From positions 496,001 to 560,000 of the forward strand of contig NZ_JACAQA010000003.1 of the NCBI RefSeq assembly GCF_013385425.1: a stretch of 64,000 nucleotides of DNA, given 5' to 3'. Source of the DNA: Pseudomonas gingeri. GTDB lineage: Bacteria > Pseudomonadota > Gammaproteobacteria > Pseudomonadales > Pseudomonadaceae. Under the pieces are notes generated by a model. The model was given only the letters and a program-made list of their open reading frames with translations, did no database searches and had not been told where the DNA came from. The position numbers and the translations under genes are program-made. Shown piece after piece: positions 7,593 to 14,455 of this stretch; within the stretch, counting starts at the first letter, position 1, and every line of letters starts with the position of its first letter.

Positions 7593-8840
7593 ATGAAAAA
7601 AGTCATACTCAAGACCACACTCAGCCTTGCTGTTACCCTCGCTTCCAGCCCACTTTTCGCCAGTGGTATTGCCATCAACGAACAAAGCATCAGCGGAATG
7701 GGCACCGGTTATGCCGGTCGTTCTTCTTCCGCCGAAGATGCCAGCACCCTTTACGGTAACCCGGCCGGCATGTCGCTGCTCAAGCGCGACCAAGTCACTG
7801 CCGGCGTCGCGGTGCTGGATGCCAAGACCGATATCAAGAACACCAGCGGCGGTCGCCCGGGCGGCACCAACGACGGTGATATGGTCCCGTTCACGTCCGT
7901 ACCCAATGCCTTCTTCGTCAAACAGCTGGGTAACGGCTGGGCAGTGGGTCTGGGGGCCTACGCACCTTTCGGCCTGATCACCGATTATGAAAGCGGCTTT
8001 GCCGGCAGCAACTACGGCCAGAAGAGCCAGGTCAAGGTTGTGACCCTGCAACCGACGGTCAGCTACGCCATCAACGACGTGGTTTCCATCGGTTTCGGTC
8101 CGACCTTCAACCGTATCAACGGCGAGCTGAGCTCCACACTGCCGATCGGTAACGGCTTTGTCGACGTCAAGGGCGACGACACAGCGGTGGGCTACAACGT
8201 CGGCGTGATTGTCCAACCGACCGACACCACTCGCCTGGGCCTGACCTACCATTCCAAGGTCAGCTACTCGCTGGACGGCCACACCAGCGTCACCGGCCTC
8301 ACGCCCTTTATTCCCAACGCCCGCTACAAGACCTCCCTGGATATCACCACGCCAGAGAACGTGGACTTCTCGATCACCCAGAAACTGGATGATCAGTGGA
8401 CCGTCTATGGCGGTGCCACCTGGACCCGCTGGAGCCGCCTGCAAGACATCACCATCAACAACCAGGGTGTGACCGGCCCGCTCGCCGGTCAGCTCACCAC
8501 CAGCACCGAACCGCAGAACTGGCATGACACCTGGGCCTCGGCCATTGGCGTGTCCTACCGGGTCAACAAGGAATGGGTCCTGCGCAGCGGCCTGTCGGTC
8601 GACCAGGCACCGACCAACAACACCGACCGTTCCGTGCGCATCCCAACGGGTGATCGCCGTGTTGTCAGCGTCGGTGCCGGCTACAGCCCAACCGACGACC
8701 TGACCATCGACCTCGCCGTCTCCTACCTCAAGGAAGAAGACGTCAACATCAACCTGAACAACCCGCAGAAAGGCTCCTACAGCGCCCAGTACCAAAACAG
8801 CGCATGGGGCTACGGCCTGGGCTTTACCTACAAGTTCTGA
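7593..8840 (+). CDS. fadL: FadL/TodX-family outer-membrane transport protein
   Basis: This 415-residue outer-membrane beta-barrel takes up long-chain fatty acids or other hydrophobic compounds. A signal peptide (MKKVILKTTLSLAV...FASG) is followed by the FadL N-terminal hatch signature: NEQSISGMGTGYAGRSSSAE, then DASTLYGNPAGM. Alternating amphipathic strands end in the barrel-type terminal Phe (YGLGFTYKF). The ATG at 7593 is the MKK start. The gene stands alone and is followed by an intrinsic terminator at 8919-8956. The specific substrate (fatty acid or aromatic) cannot be told. Confidence 0.92.
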   Translation: MKKVILKTTLSLAVTLASSPLFASGIAINEQSISGMGTGYAGRSSSAEDASTLYGNPAGMSLLKRDQVTAGVAVLDAKTDIKNTSGGRPGGTNDGDMVPFTSVPNAFFVKQLGNGWAVGLGAYAPFGLITDYESGFAGSNYGQKSQVKVVTLQPTVSYAINDVVSIGFGPTFNRINGELSSTLPIGNGFVDVKGDDTAVGYNVGVIVQPTDTTRLGLTYHSKVSYSLDGHTSVTGLTPFIPNARYKTSLDITTPENVDFSITQKLDDQWTVYGGATWTRWSRLQDITINNQGVTGPLAGQLTTSTEPQNWHDTWASAIGVSYRVNKEWVLRSGLSVDQAPTNNTDRSVRIPTGDRRVVSVGAGYSPTDDLTIDLAVSYLKEEDVNINLNNPQKGSYSAQYQNSAWGYGLGFTYKF

Positions 8841-8879
8841 TTCACGGCGAGCTTGAAGCGCTCGATTGTTGGCTAGAAG

Positions 8880-8903
8880 AACCTGCCGGGTCTGATGCAG
8901 GTT
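8880..8903. repeat. Inverted repeat after fadL
   Basis: AACCTGC at 8880-8886 and GCAGGTT at 8897-8903 form a perfect 7-base stem with a 10-base loop. It lies just before the fadL terminator and may stabilise the mRNA 3' end. It has no T-tract of its own. Confidence 0.4.
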
Positions 8904-8918
8904 GATGAGAGCCCCCCA

Positions 8919-8956
8919 CACCCTGCGAAGGTCAGCTTTCGCGGGGTGTTTTGTTT
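8919..8956 (+). terminator. Intrinsic terminator of fadL
   Basis: CACCCTGCGAA (8919-8929) pairs with TTCGCGGGGTG (8938-8948) through 11 pairs including one wobble. A T-rich run (TTTTGTTTT) follows. It lies 78 bases after the fadL stop. Confidence 0.85.
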
Positions 8957-9014
8957 TCTCAAGCCGATCAAGGAGCTGATACCATTGATGCATTGACAAG
9001 CCGAGTAGGAAAAT

Positions 9015-9176
9015 ATGAATCGTCAAAAAAAGCTGAAGCAGTTATTCAAGGCCAACGCCAAAAAGGCCAGTGCCAAACTGGCACCCAAGAGCAAAAACAC
9101 GTACATCAGTAAAGCTGACCGATTGAAACTGGCGGCTGAAGCCGGTCAGGACCCCATCATCTCCCCTGAAAGCTGA
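9015..9176 (+). CDS. Small basic protein, DUF2986-like
   Basis: This 53-residue gene starts MNRQKKLKQLFKANAKKA, contains KSKNTYISKADR and ends ISPES. The Lys/Ala-rich N-terminus and YISKADR match what I recall of the DUF2986 family of small gammaproteobacterial proteins of unknown function. TAGGAAAAT upstream of the ATG can serve as ribosome binding site. It is highly basic and has no membrane segment. It stands alone between the fadL terminator and the VOC genes. Confidence 0.7.
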   Translation: MNRQKKLKQLFKANAKKASAKLAPKSKNTYISKADRLKLAAEAGQDPIISPES

Positions 9177-9267
9177 TCGATAACGGGCATCACGGCATGC
9201 TCGGCAATCGCTCCAATCTGTCATCGACTAAAATCCACGGACCATTCCCCAATCGTGGAGACTCAAG

Positions 9268-9747
9268 ATGACCGGCAAAAACACGATTTGCCTCTGGTAC
9301 GACGGCACCGCCCTGGAGGCCGCGACGTTTTATGCCGAGACCTTCCCGGACAGCGCGGTGAGCGCCGTCCACCGTGCACCTGGCGACTATCCTTCGGGCA
9401 AACAGGGCGATGTCCTGACGGTCGAATTCAGCGTCATGGGCATCCCTTGTCTCGGGCTGAACGGCGGGCCGGTGTTCAAACATAGCGAGGCGTTTTCGTT
9501 CCAGGTGGCGACCGACGATCAAGCCGAAACGGATCGCCTGTGGAACGCGATTATCGGCAACGGCGGCGAGGAAAGTGCCTGCGGCTGGTGCAAGGACAAG
9601 TGGGGGCTGTCGTGGCAGATCACCCCACGGGTATTGACGACAGCGATCGCCAGCCCTGATCGAGCCGCGGCCAAGCGGGCGTTCGAGGCCATGATGGGCA
9701 TGAGAAAGATCGATATCGCGGTGATCGAGGCGGCGCTGAAGGGTTAA
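9268..9747 (+). CDS. VOC-family protein, PhnB / 3-demethylubiquinone-9 3-methyltransferase-like domain
   Basis: This 159-residue protein starts with ICLWYDGTALEAATFYAETFPDS, the mark of the PhnB-like VOC subgroup. It also has FSVMGIPCLGLNGGP, FSFQVATDDQAETDRLWNAI and GWCKDKWGLSWQI. These single-domain proteins are usually annotated after a methyltransferase that they are not, and their true activity is generally unknown. The ATG at 9268 follows GTGGAGACTCAAG. A second, unrelated-subgroup VOC gene follows 81 nt downstream on the same strand. Confidence 0.82.
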   Translation: MTGKNTICLWYDGTALEAATFYAETFPDSAVSAVHRAPGDYPSGKQGDVLTVEFSVMGIPCLGLNGGPVFKHSEAFSFQVATDDQAETDRLWNAIIGNGGEESACGWCKDKWGLSWQITPRVLTTAIASPDRAAAKRAFEAMMGMRKIDIAVIEAALKG

Positions 9748-9828
9748 GCCGTACGGCTCGGGGCCGGGTGTTTGGATAGATTGGCAATCCGACTATGCTG
9801 AACGCTCCTGCCCCATCTGGAGCCCCTC

Positions 9829-10182
9829 ATGACCGTCCGCCGTATCGTCGCCAACCTGACCAGCCAGCACCCCGCCGAAGTCGCAACCTTTTATAGCGAG
9901 CTGTTTGATATCGCCCCGGTGATGGACCACGGCTGGATCGTCACCCTGGCCTCCGACAGCCAGGCCCTCGCACAGCTGAGCATTGCCAGCGAAGGCGGTT
10001 CCGGCGCGCCGGTTCCGCAGCTGTCCATCGAAGTGGACAACCTCGACGAGGTCTTCGAGCGGGCGCAACGTGCGGGTTATGAGATCCCCTACCCGCTGAC
10101 CGTCGAACCTTGGGGCGTTCGGCGCTTCTTCGTGCGTGATCCGCTGGGTACGTTGATCAATGTGCTGCAACACAGTGGCTGA
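9829..10182 (+). CDS. VOC-family (glyoxalase/bleomycin-resistance fold) protein
   Basis: This 117-residue protein starts MTVRRIVANLTSQHPAEVATFYSELF. The C-terminal WGVRRFFVRDPLGTLINVLQH matches the metal-binding last strand of the VOC fold, where the Glu/Asn of the final strand normally sits. Function is unknown; such proteins may be lyases, dioxygenases or drug-binding proteins. The upstream region and first codons recur as a decayed copy at 12690-12803, so this locus took part in a local duplication. Confidence 0.8.
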   Translation: MTVRRIVANLTSQHPAEVATFYSELFDIAPVMDHGWIVTLASDSQALAQLSIASEGGSGAPVPQLSIEVDNLDEVFERAQRAGYEIPYPLTVEPWGVRRFFVRDPLGTLINVLQHSG

Positions 10183-10185
10183 ACT

Positions 10186-10716
10186 TCATAGCATCCGGCG
10201 CAGCACCGGGTTGCCTCGGAACTGATGCCGCACCACTGCGGCCAGGTGCAATGCCAGCAGCGCGACCAGCATCGTGCAGAGCAGATGATGCAGTTGCTGA
10301 ACCTCTGCCAAGGCTGGCACCGAGTGAAGCAACTGCGGCAATGGCATGATCCCAAGCAACAGCAAGGGATGGTTCATCATCACCACACCGGTCAGCAGTA
10401 CGCCACTTACGCAGAAATAGATCAGGGTGTGGGTCAGCTTGGCGATGCTTTTCTGCAGGTCTCGGGGGCCTGTCGGCTGTTCGGACGAGACGCTCAGGTA
10501 TAACCACAGGCGCCAGGCAAAGAGCGGAATAAACACCGTGGTTATTTGGGGATTGATGCTTTCCACCCACTGGCGAACGGGGTGATGCACGGGAAGCAAG
10601 GTCACACCAAAGCCGCTCAACGTAGCCCAGAGGATGACCAGCGCGGAGATCCAATGCAGGTAGATACGGGTGGTCGTGTAGGGCTTGGGGGGTGATTGCA
10701 AGACGGGGTGGTCCAT
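10186..10716 (-). CDS. Cytochrome b561 family protein
   Basis: This 176-residue diheme membrane protein has four hydrophobic helices. Candidate heme-ligand His residues lie in IYLHWISA (helix 1), KLTHTLIYF (helix 3) and the QQLHHLL...LHLAAVV region (helix 4). Bacterial b561 proteins carry electrons from quinol to periplasmic acceptors, for example in superoxide handling. The ATG at 10716 is the first Met. It converges with the VOC gene, only 3 bases apart, and is otherwise alone. Confidence 0.85.
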   Translation of the reverse strand: MDHPVLQSPPKPYTTTRIYLHWISALVILWATLSGFGVTLLPVHHPVRQWVESINPQITTVFIPLFAWRLWLYLSVSSEQPTGPRDLQKSIAKLTHTLIYFCVSGVLLTGVVMMNHPLLLLGIMPLPQLLHSVPALAEVQQLHHLLCTMLVALLALHLAAVVRHQFRGNPVLRRML

Positions 10717-10860
10717 AAAATCGTGCGGCGCCGATTAGTAAGAAGGATTTGCATTTATATTTGCAGTACCACAGTACTATCCCGCTATGCGCACTGCAAG
10801 GGTTTGGGCGCCCTACCCTCAGTGTTTGCTGGGTTTGGATGCTCTGCGTCAATGAAATCC

Positions 10861-11095
10861 CTTCGCCACAATCGGTAATACTCCCGGGCTTGTCGCTGTG
10901 AAGGCTGGGCACTAGCCTTTGAATGTCGCTGCTCATTCAGCGACCGGGCCTGGAAACCCGGCAAGAAATCAGGCGCTCGACGCCTCCATGGATTACGATT
11001 GCAGGCGTTTTTTTGTGCCCGCTTATCTGTGTCATGGCGGCTGTGCGCGGGAGACCTTCGGGTCTGCCGGGGTCCTGATTTCCCGGTTTCCAGCC
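10861..11095 (+). ncRNA. Structured element, copy 1 (orphan)
   Basis: A ~235-base noncoding stretch matches copy 2 at about 12817-13040, and the helices persist although their bases differ. Stems: AAGGCT/AGCCTT (10901-10906, 10914-10919); TCGCTG/CAGCGA (10926-10931, 10938-10943); CCGGG/CCCGG (10944-10948, 10957-10961); AGGCG/CGCCT (10971-10975, 10981-10985); AGACC/GGTCT (11052-11056, 11061-11065). A long-range option pairs CTGGAAACC (10950-10958) with GGTTTCCAG (11085-11093). A T7 run lies at 11008-11014. No DUF3077-like gene follows; it sits between two minus-strand genes. Strand is taken from copy 2, and RNA rather than DNA function is inferred. Confidence 0.5.
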
Positions 11096-11167
11096 TGCGT
11101 ACAGCTGCCACCCTTCGCCTGGAAACTGTCAGTACCGATGCAAAACTGACCCACCGAAACAACCAGC

Positions 11168-11695
11168 TTATTGCTCCTGTCTGACGAACCTAAGACACGC
11201 AAAACCCGTCTTGATGTGCAGCTGTTGAACGGGTTCGACGCTCTCCTGAGTCCCGATTTTTTTAATAACGCCAAGCCCGCAGTAATGTTGGTCTCTGGTA
11301 AAGATGGGCAGGATGCCCGTTCTGGACTCACTCCAGAAGCCCGACTTCAGGATGTAAGTAGCCCCTTCCTGAGGCGTGAAGGAAAAAGGGATTTGACACA
11401 CGCTATCCGCGAGTACTCGTCGGTACGTCAATACCAGCTCTTTGCCCACGGCTACCGGCGCTTCGATAAGACCGTCAGTGTTTGGCAATGGCGTGAAGCC
11501 CGCGTAACAACCTGATTCGTTGAAGGTCATGGCGTCCAGGGTGGTGCCATGTTCGTATGCAAGACGAACCGTCGCTGAAGGTTCGTCCGGCCGGGGGAAG
11601 AGATACTGCTGACCCTGAAGTAGTGAAGTACAACCGCTGAGCGCAACCGTTCCAGCTAACAGCGCATACCAGAAAAACTTGTTGTTCCCGTCCAT
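11168..11695 (-). CDS. Hypothetical lipoprotein
   Basis: This 175-residue protein is predicted to be a lipoprotein. MDGNNKFFWYALLAGTVALSGC is a lipoprotein signal with lipobox LSGC. The mature part is short and beta-rich (DAMTFNESGCYAGF, SFTPQEGATYIL), and I do not recognise it. The frame is open far upstream, but the ATG at 11695 has GGGAGCGGTTG before it and begins the signal peptide. It follows the 268-residue hypothetical gene by 56 bases on the same strand, so the two may form an operon. Confidence 0.7.
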   Translation of the reverse strand: MDGNNKFFWYALLAGTVALSGCTSLLQGQQYLFPRPDEPSATVRLAYEHGTTLDAMTFNESGCYAGFTPLPNTDGLIEAPVAVGKELVLTYRRVLADSVCQIPFSFTPQEGATYILKSGFWSESRTGILPIFTRDQHYCGLGVIKKIGTQESVEPVQQLHIKTGFACLRFVRQEQ

Positions 11696-11717
11696 CAACC
11701 GCTCCCTGATACCTTTT

Positions 11718-11731
11718 GAGCAAGCTTGCTC
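11718..11731. repeat. Perfect palindrome GAGCAAGCTTGCTC, REP-like
   Basis: This 14-base perfect palindrome lies in the 56-base gap between two same-strand genes. I recall the core (GAGCAAGCTTGCTC) as common in repetitive extragenic palindromes of fluorescent pseudomonads. The usual flanking bases are only partly present, so this is at most a partial REP. Confidence 0.45.
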
Positions 11732-11751
11732 GTGATAGACGCCAACCAAGC

Positions 11752-12558
11752 TCAACGCACAGGATAGGCGATCATCTCCAACGGCTTGGACTTGGATTCG
11801 ACCGTATAACGACCTATCTTCACCGAGGCCGAATCGCCGTTGGCCGGCCAGATGGCGTCGGCCTCTGTCTGAACCTCTTGCGTCGACAATTCTGGCGCGA
11901 GGGTTCGCAGCAACGCATAGGTCATGCAACGCATCAGCCGGAGCTGCTCCTTGGGTTGCATGAATTGCTCCCCTGTCGTCCATTGTGCTTTTACAACCCT
12001 TCCGTCTTCGTCCTTGGAAAACTTCATATCAACAGCGCCGTCCTGCACAAACATGGATTGCTGTGTCTGAGTGCCCGGTATCGAGTACGTCCCGGCACGA
12101 ACATCCCTGCACGTGAAGTCCTCTTTAGCCCGCTCCTCCATGGCCTGTGACATTTCCCGAGGCGTTAATTCGAAAGACGGTGGCCTGACAAAGCCGCAGG
12201 TATAGACAAATTCGACCTTGTCGGGCCAACCCAGCCCGGCGTCATGCACCCGGTGAACGACCGCATCAAGGTAGCGCGGAGGATTGATGGAGCTGCACGT
12301 CAGTATAGCCCGGACCGTCTTGGTGACGGTGCCGTTGTGGTCGCTACTGACGGCGTAAGAGAAACTCGCCTGTTCGCCGAAGTCCTTTTTCAAGCCTTGG
12401 AGAATCTGCTTGTTTTGCTCGTCTGTGAGCATCGATGCCTGTGCCAGACGGAGACCATGGTAGAACCTTCCAAGCCTCGACCAATCGACATTGAGCCAGA
12501 GAGCAGCAGCTGACAACAGCAAAAGGATAATCAGTAAGGTACGCGTCCTGCGAGCCAT
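11752..12558 (-). CDS. Hypothetical membrane-anchored protein
   Basis: This 268-residue protein has one N-terminal hydrophobic anchor (RRTRTLLIILLLLSAAALWL) and a long extracytoplasmic domain. The domain holds four Cys that could form disulfides (LTCSS, VYTCGF, FTCRD, RCMTY). No family is recognised. The ATG at 12558 is preferred over an upstream start because it opens directly into the basic, hydrophobic anchor. It is followed at 56 bases by the lipoprotein gene on the same strand, and both may act in the envelope (inference). Confidence 0.6.
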   Translation of the reverse strand: MARRTRTLLIILLLLSAAALWLNVDWSRLGRFYHGLRLAQASMLTDEQNKQILQGLKKDFGEQASFSYAVSSDHNGTVTKTVRAILTCSSINPPRYLDAVVHRVHDAGLGWPDKVEFVYTCGFVRPPSFELTPREMSQAMEERAKEDFTCRDVRAGTYSIPGTQTQQSMFVQDGAVDMKFSKDEDGRVVKAQWTTGEQFMQPKEQLRLMRCMTYALLRTLAPELSTQEVQTEADAIWPANGDSASVKIGRYTVESKSKPLEMIAYPVR

Positions 12559-12689
12559 AACGGGAAACTCTGAAGAGGTGCGGCCTGTATTGGCCAATGG
12601 GTTTCGGGTGTGAACGGGGGTCCATAGCAGGGGCCGCATGCTACTAATTAGCCACTGCCGTATTCAAGGCAATTCTACTGATTGTGCTG

Positions 12690-12803
12690 GTCTGGATAGT
12701 GCAGCAATCCGACCTATGTTGAACGCCTATGCACCGCCTTGAGTCCGTCATGACCATCTTTCGTATAGTCGCCCACCTGCCCCCCCCGCCGAGGTCGCAG
12801 TCC
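12690..12803 (+). pseudogene. Decayed copy of the upstream region and first codons of the VOC gene at 9829
   Basis: This stretch aligns with about 9771-9890. Shared blocks include TGGATAG, GCAATCCGAC, GAACGC and TCATGACC, then codons for xRIVAxL. The ATG at 12750 opens MTIFRIVAHL where the intact gene reads MTVRRIVANL. A run of nine C then breaks the frame, and the match ends at GCCGAGGTCGCAG. The structured element copy 2 starts about 15 bases later, so VOC codons after ~20 and everything up to the element were lost. Confidence 0.75.
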
Positions 12804-12816
12804 TCCAAAATGCCTC

Positions 12817-13040
12817 CTCGCCACAATCGGTAATAATCCTGACCTTGTCGCGGTAGAGACCGAACACTAGTCTTCGGTAGTCGCCGCCTATTCGGCGACC
12901 GGGCTTGGAAACCCGAAGACATAGCGCACAGGCGCTACCGGTCACGATTACAGGCATTTTTCGTCTGCAACTTTGCTGATGGCATCAGTGCGTGGGAGGA
13001 CTCAGGTCCTGCCAGATCTATGCCTCCAGCTTCCAACCTG
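12817..13040 (+). ncRNA. Structured element, copy 2 (upstream of leader ORF and DUF3077-like gene)
   Basis: The counterpart of 10861-11095 shares CGCCACAATCGGTAATA and TTGGAAACCCG blocks. Its stems keep pairing after base changes: AGAC/GTCT (12857-12860, 12870-12873), TCGCCG/CGGCGA (12881-12886, 12893-12898), CGGG/CCCG (12900-12903, 12912-12915), AGCGC/GCGCT (12923-12927, 12932-12936), AGGAC/GTCCT (12997-13001, 13006-13010). Long-range TTGGAA/TTCCAA pairs 12905-12910 with 13031-13036. It ends about 55 bases before the ATG of a 22-codon ORF. A 5' leader or separate small RNA controlling the DUF3077-like gene fits best (inference). Confidence 0.55.
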
Positions 13041-13095
13041 CGTATATCGCCTGGGACGAATGCGGTGGCTCTCACTTAGACGTAGGAGCTTTACC

Positions 13096-13164
13096 ATGCA
13101 CGTACTCGCTTCGCTCGACCTTCACACCTCGGACACCTTCGTAATTGCTGGAGGTGTCCAATGA
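13096..13164 (+). CDS. 22-residue leader ORF coupled to the DUF3077-like gene
   Basis: ATG at 13096 opens MHVLASLDLHTSD, continuing to TFVIAGGVQ, with the stop at 13162-13164. The Shine-Dalgarno TAGGAG lies 7 bases upstream. The stop overlaps the start of the next gene as ATGA, the classic arrangement for translational coupling. The peptide has no known family. It may be a leader peptide or a small protein in its own right; a spurious ORF is possible but unlikely given the ribosome binding site and exact overlap. Confidence 0.55.
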   Translation: MHVLASLDLHTSDTFVIAGGVQ

Positions 13165-13439
13165 ACGACTATCCCCCGATCAAGACCCTCGGCGTCATTA
13201 CCTTTGCCTCCTGCGGCGCGGGGGATCAGGAGTTGTTCCGAGTCAACCCCGATATTCCGATAAAGGACGCCATGGAATACGCCTCCAATCTGTTTTACTG
13301 CGCAAAGCACTTGGCCTTGGACGCTGCCATGGAGAAGGATGGGGAACGTTATGCTTGGGCGTCCCACTACCTTTGTGAAATGGGCAAAGCGGTGGTCGAT
13401 GATCTGAACCAGAGAATACTGTCTCGCCAAAAGGCTTAG
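13161..13439 (+). CDS. DUF3077-like small protein
   Basis: This 92-residue protein is of unknown function. The central segment ELFRVNPDIPIKDAMEYASNLF followed by CAKHLALDAAME matches what I recall of the DUF3077 family, small Pseudomonas proteins often found in several copies per genome. The ATG at 13161 follows GGAGGTGTCC and overlaps the stop of the 22-residue ORF. It is predicted cytoplasmic and helical. Upstream lies structured element copy 2; downstream a bidirectional terminator at 13536-13576. Confidence 0.75.
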   Translation: MNDYPPIKTLGVITFASCGAGDQELFRVNPDIPIKDAMEYASNLFYCAKHLALDAAMEKDGERYAWASHYLCEMGKAVVDDLNQRILSRQKA

Positions 13440-13535
13440 GCTGGGCAGCCGGCGGTAGCCTTCAGGTTGCCGCCCTCCTCCGGCGTTTCGTCCACCGAGT
13501 ACCACCAGCAGGCCATACATTGCTCATCCCATAAC

Positions 13536-13576
13536 AAAAAAAGCCCCACAACCGAATCCGGTGCGGGGCAAAAAAA
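13536..13576. terminator. Bidirectional intrinsic terminator
   Basis: A GCCCC...GGGGC stem (13543-13547 with 13565-13569), extended by ACCG/CGGT, is flanked by A-runs on both sides. It can therefore end the DUF3077-like transcript (plus) and the lipoprotein transcript (minus) that converge here. Confidence 0.85.
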
Positions 13577-13631
13577 TGGGTCGGTTGCGGCCAACCAAAG
13601 GAGCGCGATAAAAAGCGTTTACTCGCCGACG

Positions 13632-13973
13632 TCAGATGCAATCCTGAGCCGCACGTTCAAAACTCGAAGGCAGAAAGTTCGACGCCAGCAAATGCCGCTC
13701 GTAGACGAACACCTTGCCACCCGTCCCAGCCTTGTGGGCTTCCAGCACGTTGTCCGCCGAGACCTTGCTCGTCACTACGATCCGGTAGCTGCGCTGGGTC
13801 TGCGAGACGGTCGGGTTCAACGCGCTGTGCTGCAATTTCGGTACGACGCAGTCGGCGTATTGGGCTGGGGTCTTGCTGGTCTGCAAGGTCAGGGTCGGGT
13901 CGTTCGGCGCGGAGGCACAACCGGCCAGCAACAAAGAGCCCAAGGCCATGGCAAGCACAAATGAAGGGCGCAT
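13632..13973 (-). CDS. Hypothetical small lipoprotein
   Basis: The protein has 113 residues. MRPSFVLAMALGSLLLAGC is a lipoprotein signal with lipobox LAGC, followed by a short alpha/beta domain (DCVVPKLQ, SYRIVVTSK, VFVYERHLLAS). No function is assigned. Similar lipoproteins are common in Pseudomonas (recalled, not checked). The ATG at 13973 follows AGGAAGAGATTG and begins the signal peptide; an upstream open frame is not used. It is alone on its strand and ends at the bidirectional terminator. Confidence 0.75.
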   Translation of the reverse strand: MRPSFVLAMALGSLLLAGCASAPNDPTLTLQTSKTPAQYADCVVPKLQHSALNPTVSQTQRSYRIVVTSKVSADNVLEAHKAGTGGKVFVYERHLLASNFLPSSFERAAQDCI

Positions 13974-14146
13974 CAATCTCTTCCTGAAAATAAGCAATGT
14001 GTTCGATGGCGGCGATTTTCCGGTTATTGTCGACAAAGTAGAACTTGCGTTTCGTGATGGTGAGTATTACGTCTAGCAATAGTTGTCCGCCGTGCAGGCA
14101 GCGACACACCCCATCACCACAATAAAAGACTCATAAGGAGGTCTCC

Positions 14147-14383
14147 TTGAGAACATTCGACCTGATCCGCGACGCCGTTTTGCCCGATTTCCGTGAGCGG
14201 GTGGCCGATTACCTGGTCCAGTACGAATCCGTACTGCTGGCCGAAAGCCCGGCCGACCCCGAGCTTCTCCAGGCCACAGCCAATCAGTTGCGCGGTTATT
14301 TGCGCGGTTTGAACACCACCCGGGTGCTGGGCATGGCGGAGTGGGAGGAGCTGGATCGGCGGGTGGTGAATACCTGGCTTTAG
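14147..14383 (+). CDS. Conserved hypothetical protein, TTG start
   Basis: This 78-residue helical protein is acidic (AVLPDFRERVADYLVQYESVLLAES, LRGYLRGLNTTRVLGM). It starts with TTG at 14147, supported by a near-perfect Shine-Dalgarno (AAGGAGGT) 5 bases upstream and by no in-frame ATG nearby. It has no membrane segment or known motif. It converges with cheV, with a 72-base gap. I cannot name a family. Confidence 0.7.
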   Translation: MRTFDLIRDAVLPDFRERVADYLVQYESVLLAESPADPELLQATANQLRGYLRGLNTTRVLGMAEWEELDRRVVNTWL

Positions 14384-14455
14384 CGGCCAAGTATAAGTGG
14401 TGCCTCACCCGCACAAGGCCCACGGCCTCCTCCTGCATTGAGCAACGACAGACGA

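Noticed and set aside
7587-9026. A 479-codon open frame antisense to fadL on the minus strand
   Set aside because: It lies wholly across the fadL frame, has low-complexity Gly/Val/Ala-rich sequence and no recognisable domain. It is a product of GC-rich codon bias.
9268-9747. Annotation as a ubiquinone methyltransferase
   Set aside because: The domain name is historical. The sequence has the VOC fold and lacks a SAM-binding motif.
11008-11014. T7 run in element copy 1 as a terminator
   Set aside because: The stem immediately before it is weak (GCAGGC with GCCCGC lies around, not before, the T-run), and copy 2 has only T5 interrupted by C.
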